From: Burhinus oedicnemus
Lineage: Eukaryota; Chordata; Aves; Charadriiformes; Burhinidae
Reading direction: 5' to 3'
NCBI GenBank assembly: GCA_008921705.1
Contig: VFFE01007645.1
Location: forward strand, 270,456-334,455
Length of the DNA stretch: 64,000 bases
Both the position numbers and the translations under genes were made by a program. The notes under the pieces are model-generated. The model had not been told where the DNA came from. It made no database searches and worked only from the letters and a program-made list of their open reading frames with translations. Shown one piece after another: positions 21,812-33,900 of the stretch; the first letter of the stretch is position 1, and each line of letters opens with the position of its first letter.

Positions 21812-24800
21812 GTAAGTTGAGTGTCTTCTGCTTTGGAAATAACATCTCGCTGTTTGGACCGCCAGTGGGTTATACCTGTGTAGTCAGGGAACACAAATAC
21901 GGACCCTGAGAGCTGAAACACTGTCCAGGTCTCTGTGAGCAGAGAGAAAAACAGCTTCTATGTTGGAACAGAACTGCTGTTCCCAGAAGAAAACATTTGA
22001 AGCTTAATTCAGAGTTCACTAAGGTTAATGAAAGGTTTCCATGGACTTTTCTACTCTGTTTCTATATAGTATACTGTACCGCAGAATCAGGCAATACAGC
22101 TATCATGTCACGTGTCTTCTTTTGTCATCCTCTCTTTAGGAAGCAAATTCTGACTGCGTTATGGTGGTCCTGGTTTTGGAGCAGCATCCTGCGTACACGT
22201 TGTTTGGTGTGCCTATGAGCAGGTTGAAGGTGTGTTTTGCAGTTGGAGAAATTTGTGGAGATTCTCAGCTTCTGAGAAAGTTCAGTTAGAAATCTGGTCC
22301 CCAGGAAAGTTGTGTTGGCCTACAGACATCGTAGGGGGATGAGCTGTGCCGGACAAGTTCTGCCCAGACTCTTCTTAGGAAAGTATCTTTGGATATTATG
22401 GGTTGGGCCACAGAGAGCTTTGAAATTAAGAACTCTGGCTGACTTTAGATCACAGGAATCCAAACTTCTGTAAGCGCTGGAAAACAGACTGAACGCCAAG
22501 AGCAGTAAAATAGTATCATAGTTTGGAAAAGTGCTTTTTATGATAGACTTCTGAGGAATGCAGGAAAACGTTGCGATTTTTCTAGATGCTAAATTTGGAA
22601 AAAATTATTTAAAATAGTAGTTGCTGTGCTTTTCCCCCTTTATTTTCCCTTTAAAATGTTAGAATTCCAAGTACAGTTTTGGTTTTTTTCTGCTTTTTTC
22701 TGCAACTAGTTAATATGCAGGATATCCGCACCGTATTTTGTTGGGCTTTTTACAGAATATTATATACTTCCTCATCAGGAATATCAATTTTCTTTACCTC
22801 AGTCTTGCTATTAAATGCCAGAAATGGATGGAAAAGTACCTGGAGAGAGGAACTGGGATGCTAAAATCAGATTAGTGCCCTCATAATCTGCCACTTCTAC
22901 TTTTGTGTGCACCCTGTTTACCTTCCTTTCTGTTTCTTACCTGGTACGTGCATCCCCCCTTTGTGTCTGCCTTGTCCACGAGTCCCACCTGACATAAGGA
23001 TTCGTGCTTCTCTGACTTCCCTGTGTGGTGCGCAGCACAGCAGGGTCTTTGCTGAGGCTGCTGCCTGATTATGTACACTGATGGTTATATTCTGTCTCGG
23101 AGAGAACCATTCCCGGGTCTCTTGGGATGAATGTGTGCTCACTTTCAGGTCTTCAATGCGTAACATCAAACCTCTGCGCTGAGGATTCCTGCTTAGTTCT
23201 TTGAATACGCTTCTCTTTCAAAGTTATTCTTAAAAAAACACCAACTCATGAATTTGAAGGCACGATCTGAAAGTTTGTCTGCTACTGCTGTAAAATTTAG
23301 CGTCGAAGTCTCTGTGTTGAAAGCTTATTTCATATTGCAGATTCTTCTGTTTGTAGCAGTGGTGGTGTTTACAACACCCTTCCTTTTTAATTATGGCTTT
23401 CCAGAAGACAAATAACCATGTCCTTTTTTATTTTTTTCTTTTACCCGAGACGTTATAGGCTTCTCAACAGTATTTAGTCACAAGGAACATATTCTATGTG
23501 AGCGCTGGTGTTTTGGATAAATTTCAGTACTTTGTAAGAGTCAAAGGATGGAATTTGCCTTTGGATACATGTATGTGTGCACCAAAGGAAGAAAGGAGTG
23601 TGTTTAAAAGAGAACTTAGTTTAAGGTTTGATAGAAAGCCTCTTAGGGCAGTAGGAAACCTATGGATTTCAGTGGAGTGGCAAAAACCCAACCCAGCAGG
23701 TAATTAACTCAGTAACTTGACCTAATTTTTATGGTGTTTGCTTAATGATTGTATGTGTTGTCTACTTGCCATAGTTTCAGAAACCCTCTGTGTCGGTTAT
23801 CGTTTGTTGAATTTCCTTTGCTCAGGTCTGTCTGATTCTTTGCTTTTCAGAGGTGAAGGGTGAATAACAAGTTCAGGAATTTCGTCCTGCAAGCTGTGCA
23901 ATGTAAAGGAATTGACACCTAGAAAAACAAGCGGAGTTAAACAGGATTTGACAGGTTGCAGAAAAGAGAGGGCGAACAAGATGGGAACAATGAGCAGCAA
24001 CTTATTATTATTTCACTGGTCACCACAACACATTAAAAACTTTCAAAGGCTGTGAAATTAATTGCATGCAGAACAGCACTCAAGGTGCTTAATATTTTGT
24101 CTCTCTGGGACAATTTGCTAGAGACATCTTTTGAACTACAAATACAAAGCAGGAGAGATGGGGCTCTCTCTGGCTGTGTCATTCTTCATTTTAATGAGGA
24201 AAAAATGTCACACAGAGCAGTGTGAATTTGAAATATTATAATATGCTTCAGTTTTATGTCAGAGTAAGTATGTTTCTTAAACGAGCCCTAATGATTCTAA
24301 ATTCTAGACCTTGTTGACAAGACATCTGCTTACTTGGCCTGTGGTTTCTGTCTCATCTATAAGCTCATTATCATATATATTAAAAGAAACCTATTAAAAT
24401 ATTTGCATTTTAAAATGAATGATAACCCCCCCCTACCCATCTTTTAGAAACTTGTTCTTTTTGTCGTGCAAAACATTCCACTAGGGAGAGAGAAATATTT
24501 CAGTTATTTTCAAACCATTTAACATTTGGATAATTCTTATAATTACTTTTCTCTTTAATTGTTAAAGCTGGAAGGCTTATATAATATTACTTTTAAAATT
24601 CATAGCTTAATGTAAATAATCTTTTTCTGTACCCACAGACCTCTCAGCTGGAATGCTGACTATAACCCTAAGGGCGCTCATTCTTTCTCTTGGTCTTATT
24701 TATTATTTTCTTCTCTCCTCATCAGTTTTGTATTATTCTCTTTCCTGCCTCTTCAGCTCTCTAGCTGCACATGTAACGGGTGAAATGACACTTGAAGCCA

Positions 24801-27800
24801 TGCTGGTTGTTTATTTAAACAAATCATATTGAGAGGAAAAGAGCAGATGATTGCAAGGATATAATAAATCCGATCTAGAAGCTCATCAGGCTTTTCCGAA
24901 GTCTTACCGTTTTAGAAAATCTCCCACCTGGACCTGTGGCTCCGAGATCTTTAGTGTCAGCCCTTCTGGTCTAGCACAGAGTGTGGGAAGTTCCTTTTGT
25001 TTTGGCTGTCTGGCTCTGGTCCTCAGTTGTCACCGTGTGGGGACAGGCTCGGCTGAGTTTGGCTGCTCAGCCCTATCTCAGCTCTGCGAAGTTCCACCCA
25101 GAGCAAGGGGGTGGCTTGCAAGTTGTAAGCAGTCCTTTGGGGTCTCGTTCTGTGGTAGGACTGACAAACATAAGAAAAACATGAGAACGTGCTCATCAGC
25201 GGAGGGGCTGCCTGCCCTCCAGGCTATTTTCTAGGTCCTGCTTGTTAGAAAACCCCTGCGCAAAGGATGAGAGGGGTCTTACAGCAAGTAACAGGGAAAT
25301 AGCAGCTGAGACGATTCAGCTGCTTTCTAGAACCTACTCAGCACAAAAAGGCATCCTCAGAGCAGGATGTTTTCCCCAGCAAGCTCAGCGAGCGGAAACT
25401 AAAGGGGAGATAAAACTGGTTCCATCAGCAAAACCAGAAAGGTGGCCTTCTCTGAAGGTGTACAGCAGTTCATGTCACCTCTGCTGGAAGAGGTGGGTGG
25501 CTTGGATGGCGTGGGTCTGTTCGTGCACCCACTACGACTAGCACCCACTATCACCTCGCTGTGATTTTTACTGCAGGAAACAGATTCCCCAGAAGGAAAA
25601 GCTGCAGCCAAAATTAGATAAATTTACTCTGGAGTACCACAGATTACTCTGAGAAGAATATTTCTTGGTGACAAGACTAGCCAGGAACAATTTTGCCAGC
25701 TCATACCTAACAAGGAGACATCTTTATTGCCTGATACTCCTCTTCCAGTCTCCTCTCTTAAAAAGAATAAATCTTTACTGTGGCAGTTTTCTTAAAACAT
25801 CCTGAGTGCCTTCTCAGGCATTTAAACCATTTTGTTGCATATTGAAAGCAGCTGTATGGGGAAAGGAAACAGCTCCTGCTGCTTCTCAAAAGCAGTATGT
25901 ATAACATCGCAGCTGGAAAGAACATGTTTTATGAACTAGATTTATCCCCTCTGCTGTGTGGTATAAATCCTGCTTCCTCACGGCATGGCCTGCACGTGCA
26001 TTTTTGAGGGCCTCATCCTGCCAGGTCCTGACCGAGCTGCGGAGGAAGGATGTGATTAAAAGCAAACATTGGTTTGGGGGTTGCTGACTCCTACGCTACT
26101 CCGCTGCCTAGCAGGGGGAAGCGCCAAGTGGAATGGTAGGAATCACTAAAAATATTTCCTGCCCACTGGTACTTGCCGTACCTAATACGTTATTTCAAAA
26201 CCACCATTATAACCCGTGCAAAGCAGAACATGATAATGCCTCACTTAGGACAGCATGGTCTGTTTGTTCTGTTTCATAACAGCTAGTGGAGGACAAACTC
26301 CCATGACTTCCATTTTAGCTTGGTTTTTCCTCTCAGGCAGTGCATTTTGTTGGCAATTTTAATGGACTGCCAACTTCTTTCTTTTTTTTTTTTTTAATGG
26401 GCAGCTGCACAGCCCCTATTCTTAGAATATCTGAGTCCCTCACGGTCCTTAGCTTGTTTTTGGTCCCCAGTCCCTGTGTTGGGAAGGTTCACAGATAACT
26501 GAGGCAGAGAAAAAATGAGGTATGTGAGCACCTTGAATGACTGAAATCCGCAGGAGTTAAGTGTTTGTAGCTGAGTGAGTTGCTGCTGTCATGCAGGACT
26601 CGGAGTGAGTGATCCCCAGATGGAGCTATGTTCCTAGCTCCCGGCCCAGGCTGCCGTTCCAGTCTTACTCGTACTGCTGCTTGTCGTCGGATGTGATATG
26701 CTCTGTTGAGGATTAAAAGCCAGGGAAGCTGCTTCCTGTTTCTCATCTTAGAAAATCTGGTTATTGGTTTAGATGCCCAAACATCTAGTCCTGTGATGAA
26801 CATTAAATACTGAACTACGAAACCCTGGGAGCTCTCTGTCCTCACTGTGTGCATTATGAGCAAGGTGATTGTTTTTATGAAGGTAGCACTTGCATGATGA
26901 TCAGAAGCCCGTTACGCTTGTTACTGTACAAACCCAGTGAGATGTCCCTGTCCTGCAACTTGAGATATCTGAGATGTTTAAGAGGTGGGAAGCTTTGTTT
27001 GAACAATGGGGGAACTGAAGCACACTCATCAAATACTTCACCCAGCGTCACAGAGGCAGTCTGCGGTGGGTCTGGAAAACTCTTCTCTCTTCCGTCTTAT
27101 GCCTCTGTCTTACCAGCAAGGCTTCCGCCAGTCCTGCAGCAAACATAGTAGATATATAGCCCCGTGACAGTTACTGGTTTAACAAAAAAAGCTGTTATGC
27201 TTTATGAAGTGTTGGAGTATTTTATCTTTTCGTGTCTGATGTGGTGTCCTTTCCTCTCAGCATGAGAGAGAAAGGGAGCAAGATCATCCAGATAGCGGTG
27301 TCCTTATTAATGAGAAGTGCAGCCAAGCATGGGCTAGTTTTGCTGTCATTCTGTCCTGTGGTTATCTGCAGAACAGGAATAGAAAACGAATATCTAATAT
27401 TTAAAAAGGGCTTGGGCAGATGACTTCAACCTTTACCCTGCCCCAGCTGAGCTCCACTTAAATCCTAAAATGATCTAAATAACTTTTGTTTCAAAGACGG
27501 ACATTAGTGTACCATGCTGGAACCATCAAAAGCAGCCAGTAGGAACTAGCTGGCGAGAGAGATTTTCACATAGAAACAAAACTGGAGAGCGTTTCCTTTT
27601 CAACTTTCTTTTTTTTTCTTTTCCCTAATGAAGAATAGTGGAACCGTGCATGCTGGAACAAACCGTCGGCAGGCAGCGAAGGTCAGCTGAGGAGGACTGT
27701 TCCTTGAATGCTAACAAGAAATGCAAACTCCTAACTCAGTGTGGCCTGAATTCTTTCCCTATGTCATCGTGACTTCATGGGCTCCCAAAGAATTACTTGG

Positions 27801-28262
27801 ATGTTGATTCTCACTGAAACTTTTAGGCAAGAGTAAATTCATTTTTGGTAGTCTGTGGGAATTCCACCTAGCTCGGCAACAGTCCTGCTGTTGGAACACA
27901 TTCAGTCACGCTCTCCTAAGACACCCTTGTTCCTTCAGGATTGTCCTGAAAATATGACCTGAGTTTAGGGTTGAAGAGGATGAGGTTGTATAACCTTGTG
28001 ATACTGGCTTGCACACACTGTCGGACACTGCGTTTGAAACACAGAAGTTGCCTGATGGGCAAGAGAAGACGTAAAAGGCCACTTCCCAGAAGAGAGTGCT
28101 TTCCTTTGGCGTTGTGGCAAGAGTGGGCAAAGCTTGTGCAATTGGAGGGGTTTTTCTTTAACTTCAATTCCTACTAAAAAACCCAGTTGCTTTATGACCA
28201 TATTTATTAGGTTCAAACTCTTTATTACTTTACATCTGTATGTTTCCCTTGAGTCTGGACAG
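21812..28262. other. Non-coding stretch with one weak minus-strand exon candidate
   Basis: Mostly AT-rich. The only exon-like item is 22941-22988 on the minus strand. A strong plus-strand acceptor (CTTTGCTTTTCAG) ends at 23850 but no donor follows sensibly. Region 24030-24600 is AT-rich and enhancer-like but lacks clear boundaries. Confidence 0.45.
22941..22988 (-). CDS. Candidate short minus-strand exon
   Basis: On the minus strand, CCTTATGTCAG gives an acceptor after 22989 and the segment ends ACCAG|gtaaga at 22941/22940, a strong donor. The 48-nt segment is open in phase 0 and reads VGLVDKADTKGGCTYQ. The upstream pyrimidine tract is poor, and I recognise no family, so this is a weak candidate resting mainly on the donor. 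Confidence 0.15.
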
Positions 28263-28380
28263 AGCAGCTGCCCATCCAGGTCACACTCTCCGCCCTTCCG
28301 TTGCTGGAGGTTTCCCTGGCCGGTGAAAGGGAGGTGGCAGCGCCTGGGTCCTACCTGGCTCGCACACCCCGGTTGCCAGG
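28263..28380 (+). other. CpG-containing candidate exon
   Basis: A moderate acceptor (TTTCCCTTGAGTCTGGACAG) precedes 28263 and a CAG|gtaggc donor follows 28380. The 118-nt segment is richer in G+C than its surroundings. It is open in more than one frame; the one starting QLPIQVTLSALPLLEVSLAG is the most protein-like. Opposite-strand frames are open too, so coding status is doubtful. A further GC-rich stretch follows at 28700-28780 and could belong to the same locus. Confidence 0.15.
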
Positions 28381-30785
28381 TAGGCAGGGCGGCAGGAAGG
28401 AGAAGCGGGCTCATTATGAACCCGAAGAAGAGTTAAGGAGCGGGCTGTGCGGCGTTGGCCAATTGCAGTATTTCAGGACGTTTCAGTGAGATTTGTCTCA
28501 ACCGAACTCAAAGTGCCTCTGGCTGCTGCACTTCATTAGGTATCTACACACAGTCTGGATGATATTCCTAATGGATCAAGGTTGATCTAAGTGTAATAGA
28601 AACTTGATTTGCTTTCATGTGTGTACTTTTGGATTCAAAGCGCTGTCTTTCCTTTTCCCCAAACAAAGGCAAAGTAACGAAAATAACTGCTAGTTACCAG
28701 TCGTACAGAGGCGGCTGGGAACGGCGCTGGCGGTTCTCCTGGGAGAGCGGTACCGGGGAGGGGAGTGCCTGCCACCACGCACTGAGTCTGAATGCTGCGT
28801 ACCACCGTCGGAGTCAAAGGCACTTAGTGCTTTCCAGGAGGTGTTTACGGCATCGATCTCTAGGGCAGTATGTGAATTAGAAAAAGGATCATGTGTGTAC
28901 CTGTCCTTGCTGTTAATTACCTTGCCAGTGAATAAAACAAAGCAATGTAAAATGGCCTTAGGAAATACTTAGACTAGCTGGAACATAAGGTCAGAGGTTT
29001 CTAATCTGCTTTGTGATGGGTAGTCCCGGTAGTGCTGGGGGGGCGGGGGTGGGCAGGGAGCGGTTCTTTCTCTTTTTGGTTATAATATGGCTAGAAAATT
29101 TTCAGAGTGCAAACTAACTGCAAACGTCCAGCACCTCCCCATGTGCAGGGCAGCCGCAGTCCCTGCCCCGACGTGTGCCCGAGGCTGCAGCCGTCTCTTG
29201 TTGCTGGAAGGAGTAAGCTCTCCGAGTGCCGCAGCACCATGCCTTGTCCCTCTCTATGTTTTTCTGATAATAAACGTATGTTGCAGCTGCGTTTTTCTTT
29301 ATCATCCATAAAGTTTAATTATTCACAACCAATTTCACTCTAAAGAGCTCTCTCACATACATTTCAAAAATAGAACATATTTAAATTAAAGTGAAATCTT
29401 ATTTTTAATTTATACAGGGGTTAGTGCTTCTGCTCCTGAGGTGTCTTTGAATTGCTGTGAGGTTACCTTGTACCTTCTAACGTACACCGTTGTCTGACAG
29501 CTGCTCCCCGTCAAAGCCACTCTTTCCAACTCGGTAATTTCAGTGTACAAATAATATGCTATGAAAATATTGTCTTTTTAAGACTTTTTTTTTTTTTTTA
29601 ATTCTTGGGTCTTTCCTTTATGTGATGAAATTTCTGAACATATAGACAAGAACTTTAGTAGCAAAATAATCTTGCCCATTACACTGAACTCCAGAGCCCT
29701 TGTAGATCTTAAAAATAATTCCAAATCCTAAAATACATTAGAAATGAGTATGCAAAGTACCCGGATTTTGAAAATATCTAAGGTCAAGGGGGAAAGGGTC
29801 TACCAAGTAATACAAGGCAGCATTTTGCTACTCAGAACTGCTTAAACATTTACAATGCAGAATGTCAGTCAATCTCTTTCCTCCTCTATTCTTTTCTCCT
29901 TCTCTTTTTCCATCAGCAGTGCTGTTTTTAACTAATTATCTTCAGAGCTCAGTGATTAAAAAGGCTTTCTTGTGAGCAGTACGAAGACACTACCATCCTT
30001 CACGTTACCCCATGAACATCAGCAGTGATCATCCCTATAAAAACGTGCACATTTTGTTAAATGCTGTCATTTAATTCAATGCATTTATTGCCATAAAACA
30101 TCAATGACAGTTTAATTAAGACCTTAAATTTTTTATACTGCAAAGCAGAAATATTTATGAAGGAGCTTGTCGGAGGCCGAATATTAAAACAAAACAGGTG
30201 TTTTTGCAGAAACACAAATAAAATGTCTACCAGTAAACAAAAAAATCAATTATTAATCATGGTTATTTTCATTCCTATTGAATTGCCTTCCAAAGATTTT
30301 GTTTCTAACAAAGTCTATGGCTCTACAATATTGTCTCATCCCACCACTTGGTCCTCCTATTTGTACCCTGTAGTACAGCTGGATAGATTATCTGCTGCTT
30401 CAGAAAAAATCTTGGGACCAAGGTTGTAAACTAATCGGACGAAGTGTTTGAATTCCTTCTGAAGTGCTCTGTTGGAAGAGATATCTTTGCAGTTTCCTTG
30501 GCATGGGCAAATTTTCACTCCTAAGGTTAGCATTTCCTCACTGTTGATGACACCAAACCCAGGAACTTCATTATGAGCCCTTTGGTGGCCTGTAAAATGG
30601 CATGATGCTTTCTAGCTTTGGCTCATGTTTCCACTGTTAGAATAAAGTTGGTCTGTTGTCTGAAATACCTTAGGTTTCTTGCCCAGTCCAGCTGGGAGAT
30701 GTCTGGGAGACTGGAGTGGGAGGTGGGGCTGCAATGTCATCCCTTGGTGAGGCAGACTCTACCTGGTGCTTCATCACTTCTGAAG
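28381..30785. other. Non-coding stretch with a G-quadruplex motif
   Basis: Contains the GC-rich patch at about 28700-28780, the quadruplex motif at 29037-29058 and an AT-rich, ATTA-rich part at about 29900-30320 that resembles regulatory DNA. No supported gene. Confidence 0.45.
29037..29058 (+). repeat. Canonical G-quadruplex motif
   Basis: Plus-strand G-runs of 7, 5, 3 and 3 are separated by loops C, T and CA (GGGCGGGGGTGGGCAGGG within the tract). It satisfies the usual G3+N1-7 pattern with very short loops. No adjacent promoter or exon was identified. Confidence 0.8.
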
Positions 30786-30909
30786 TCTTCTCTTCTCTTC
30801 TCTTCTCTTCTCTTCTCTTCTCTTCTCTTCTCTTCTCTTCTCTTCTCTTCTCTTCTCTTCTCTTCTCTTCTCTTCTCTTCTCTTCTCTTCTCTTCTCTTC
30901 TCTTCTCTT
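30786..30909. repeat. Pure (TCTTC)n pentanucleotide microsatellite
   Basis: About 24.8 uninterrupted copies of TCTTC over 124 bp, with no substitution. The minus strand is all purine (GAAGA)n, a homopurine-homopyrimidine tract able to form triplex DNA. Open frames in it on both strands (repeating SSLLF, or RREEK on the minus strand) are products of the repeat and not genes. The purity suggests a young, length-variable locus. Confidence 0.98.
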
Positions 30910-33900
30910 GGCAGATCCTTCAGTGATCAGCACTATCTTTAGTTTTATGTCAACATCTAAAAGTTTCTAAGTCTTTGACTTACTGCACTCTAGGTTTCCT
31001 TCAACTCAGTTCCTTTCTGGTGATACTGTCTTAAAGTTTCCTTGCCACTGCCTCTTTGAAACACTGGGGTTTTATTACAGCAAGCTATAAATTACGTATT
31101 ATTTATGGCTTGCTCACATATATTATGGAAAAATGTTGCTATTGGCTCCACTGAAAGAATGACTGGGTTGTAACAGGATTCATGTTACAAAATCTCTGCT
31201 ATATTTTTGGAGAGAAAAATTGTGTTTCATTTTCTTCCAGGTTTCTGATTATCCCCAGACTGTTGAGGACAGAGCCTACCTCTGTACCTAATTTAGCAGC
31301 ATAGTGTCATCAGCTGTGCTGAAGTTGTCTGATTCACAGTAGGTGGCAATAAGGAAAAAATGCAATCATGGTAATTAGCAGGAGGGATGGAGATGTTTTC
31401 ATTTCTATAGCCCTGAGAACATATTCCTGGGAAGCCCAAATTTTCCTTGGTGAAGAGAAGTGTGATGTAGCAAGAAGATGCATGTTGCTAAAAGTCAGAA
31501 AGAGAGGTCAGACGGGGGTTGTTCCCTTTGTGCAGGGAGGGACTGAGAACCACCAAGAGCTGTCCAGGTGTTTGCAGTCACCTATAAAAAGCCCCAATCA
31601 GGGCGGAGAAGCCACCTGAGCTGCAGGGAGGGTGTTTTTGTTGCTGTAGGTGAATCTGGGTGTTTGGCAAGAGGTGTTGGGCTGAGACAAGATATCAGTA
31701 CCTGGTCCAACTGAAAAATCCTTTTATAGTGTGGAAATCTTCCTCGTCCTAGTAGGGATTAACTACCCGTTGCTGCTAGCTGTGAGGCAGAAAAGAGACA
31801 TGGCGTAACCTTGAGCTTGTGCTCGTCTGTGCCGTAGTCAAACCAGCAGAGTGGATTGTAAGCATCTGTTTTACAAGAGGTGAGGGTGAAAAAGAGGACA
31901 GCTTGCTTGGGAAGGAAGCAAGAAGTATATCTTCCTAAAGCTCTTCTACATCTCTTTGGATCGAAGGAAGCTGACGCTGGGAGCGGTTGGTCTGCTAAAG
32001 GTAAGTGAGTTGCTGCTGCTGTTGTGATAACTCCCCCACCCTGCGATGGGGAAGGCGACGAGGGCTGATGGTCTGGCATGGTTAGGGACTGAGGGTGAAC
32101 ATATGAGGAAGAGGAGTTTGCTCACACCTTGGTACCTGCTTGTGGAATGGAGCCTTCCTTGAGGATGACCCCTGGCTTGATCAGTAGCTGTTCTTTGTCT
32201 TCTGCCCTTTCTATGAAGCTAAAGACCACAAGGTGAAATGCTTATCGAAAGGCTTTACTCCCACAGTCAAACTCTGATTTCCTGCCAAATGTCTCTGCAA
32301 CAGTAAGACTATGCAGGTGAATGAGTCTTTACTATACACTCACGCTGATGGCAGTGTTATTGTTGCAAAACTTTGTATGCCAGGTAAATATCCTCTTTTT
32401 CACTGACCTCTCATCCTGTTCCACTGTAATCAACTGCCAAGTGACTTTGTTTCTCGCTCCAAACTCCTAATGGAGCTATTCACGTTTTTTCCAACAACTA
32501 TTGTTAAACTCAGTGGGTGAACTTGGCTGGCAAAAGTCCTGTTGGTTGCAGTGGAGGCCAGATTCCACACATCGCTGTTTCTCTGTTAATTAGTGGATTT
32601 ATGTTTTTCCCCTTTCCAGTCTTCACAAACAATTGAAGGAACTGCAGTGGGTGCCTCTCACAGTCTGCTGCTTAAGAGAGTGAGGCAAGGAATTAAACTG
32701 ATTAAAACACATTTATTCTTTGTGATGTAAATTTGATGACTTAATTCTAGGAACAAAATGGCAAACGAGTTGCTCTGCCAGCTTTGCTGGTATTGCAGTA
32801 TATGAAAGTAAGGAGGGTTCCAGTGACCCGGACAGTAGAAACAACTTTGTTGTACCGCTTTGATTAGAGGCTCCAAACTATTTATCCAGTGCTGGCTGTA
32901 ATACTGATCCCGTCTTCGTCTGATGTTAGCAAAGAAATTGGGCTATTGGTTAAGAATTTTGCCATCTTTGGATAAGCAGAGCATATTCCCTCTTAATTCT
33001 TCCCTCCAGGGAAGTTTTCACATTAATGCTGTGAAATTTTTCTTTTGCTAAGCTCTCCTTAACTTTCAAATTATAGAAATGCTAATCTTTCTCCTGTTTT
33101 AGTGCCCAAAACCTTTACTTGCTGGAAGCCACAGAGGATAAGTGGTGTGACTCAAAACCGAGGGCAAAGCTCTGGTTTTGCTGGTAGGTGGGGGAGGGAG
33201 GAGAAAAACAGCCCTTGTCTGAGCAGCTGCTGCTTGGTTAGAAATAAAATACTGCATAGCTTCACCTCAGGTGTTCCCTCTAGCTTTTTTTGAACTATTC
33301 ATTTTATTCATCTACTTCAAGTCAGCCAGTAAACTAATGTAGGAAAGTCATGTGCCAGTTCGGAATCATTTATCCTATGGATAACACGATCAAAACTCCC
33401 TTAGGATGGCATTAACCTTTGTATTGATTCAATCATAGAGCCTCACGTGATTTCTCAAGCTGCTGTAGGCTAGGTGTGAAGGGAGTGCAATGGAACGTTA
33501 TTCATCTCGTAGCACTGTAATTAATTAAGCGATGTTTTGGTAAGAGTAGCACAGCAAAGATGCTCACTCTGATATAATAAGTTTTATAATTACAAAACAT
33601 CATTCTGATTTTTCTTGCATCTTGCCTCTGTCTTTTAAAGTTTGGAAGTTATCATACTTACACTGAGAAGTGTATCCTCCTTGTTCTTGCTTCCCCAATC
33701 AGCTGCTGTTTTAAAGGCAGCTGTACTTTTAATTACCCACCCGCACTTGCTTGACTGGTCTGAAAAATACTCTTTCTTGTCCTGTGACCTTTTCGATTGT
33801 GTCTTACTAAATCAAATAAAAGAAAGTCTGTTGTGCAACACAAAGTATTGAAGTTATCTCTCTGAACCCCCGCAACAGAACAGTAATGCTGGAGTAATGC

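Noticed and set aside
27965..28436. 149-codon minus-strand frame overlapping 100-codon plus-strand frame
   Set aside because: Mutually exclusive frames over a moderately GC-rich stretch; neither has recognisable content. Only the splice-bounded part 28263-28380 was kept, at low confidence.
30618..30970. Open frames on both strands with repeating SSLLF or RREEK
   Set aside because: They are translations of the (TCTTC)n array; 5-bp units rotate through all frames without creating stops.
31965..32005. CTAAAG|gtaagt at 31998/31999 as an exon end
   Set aside because: A good donor, but no acceptor or promoter upstream that would define an exon.
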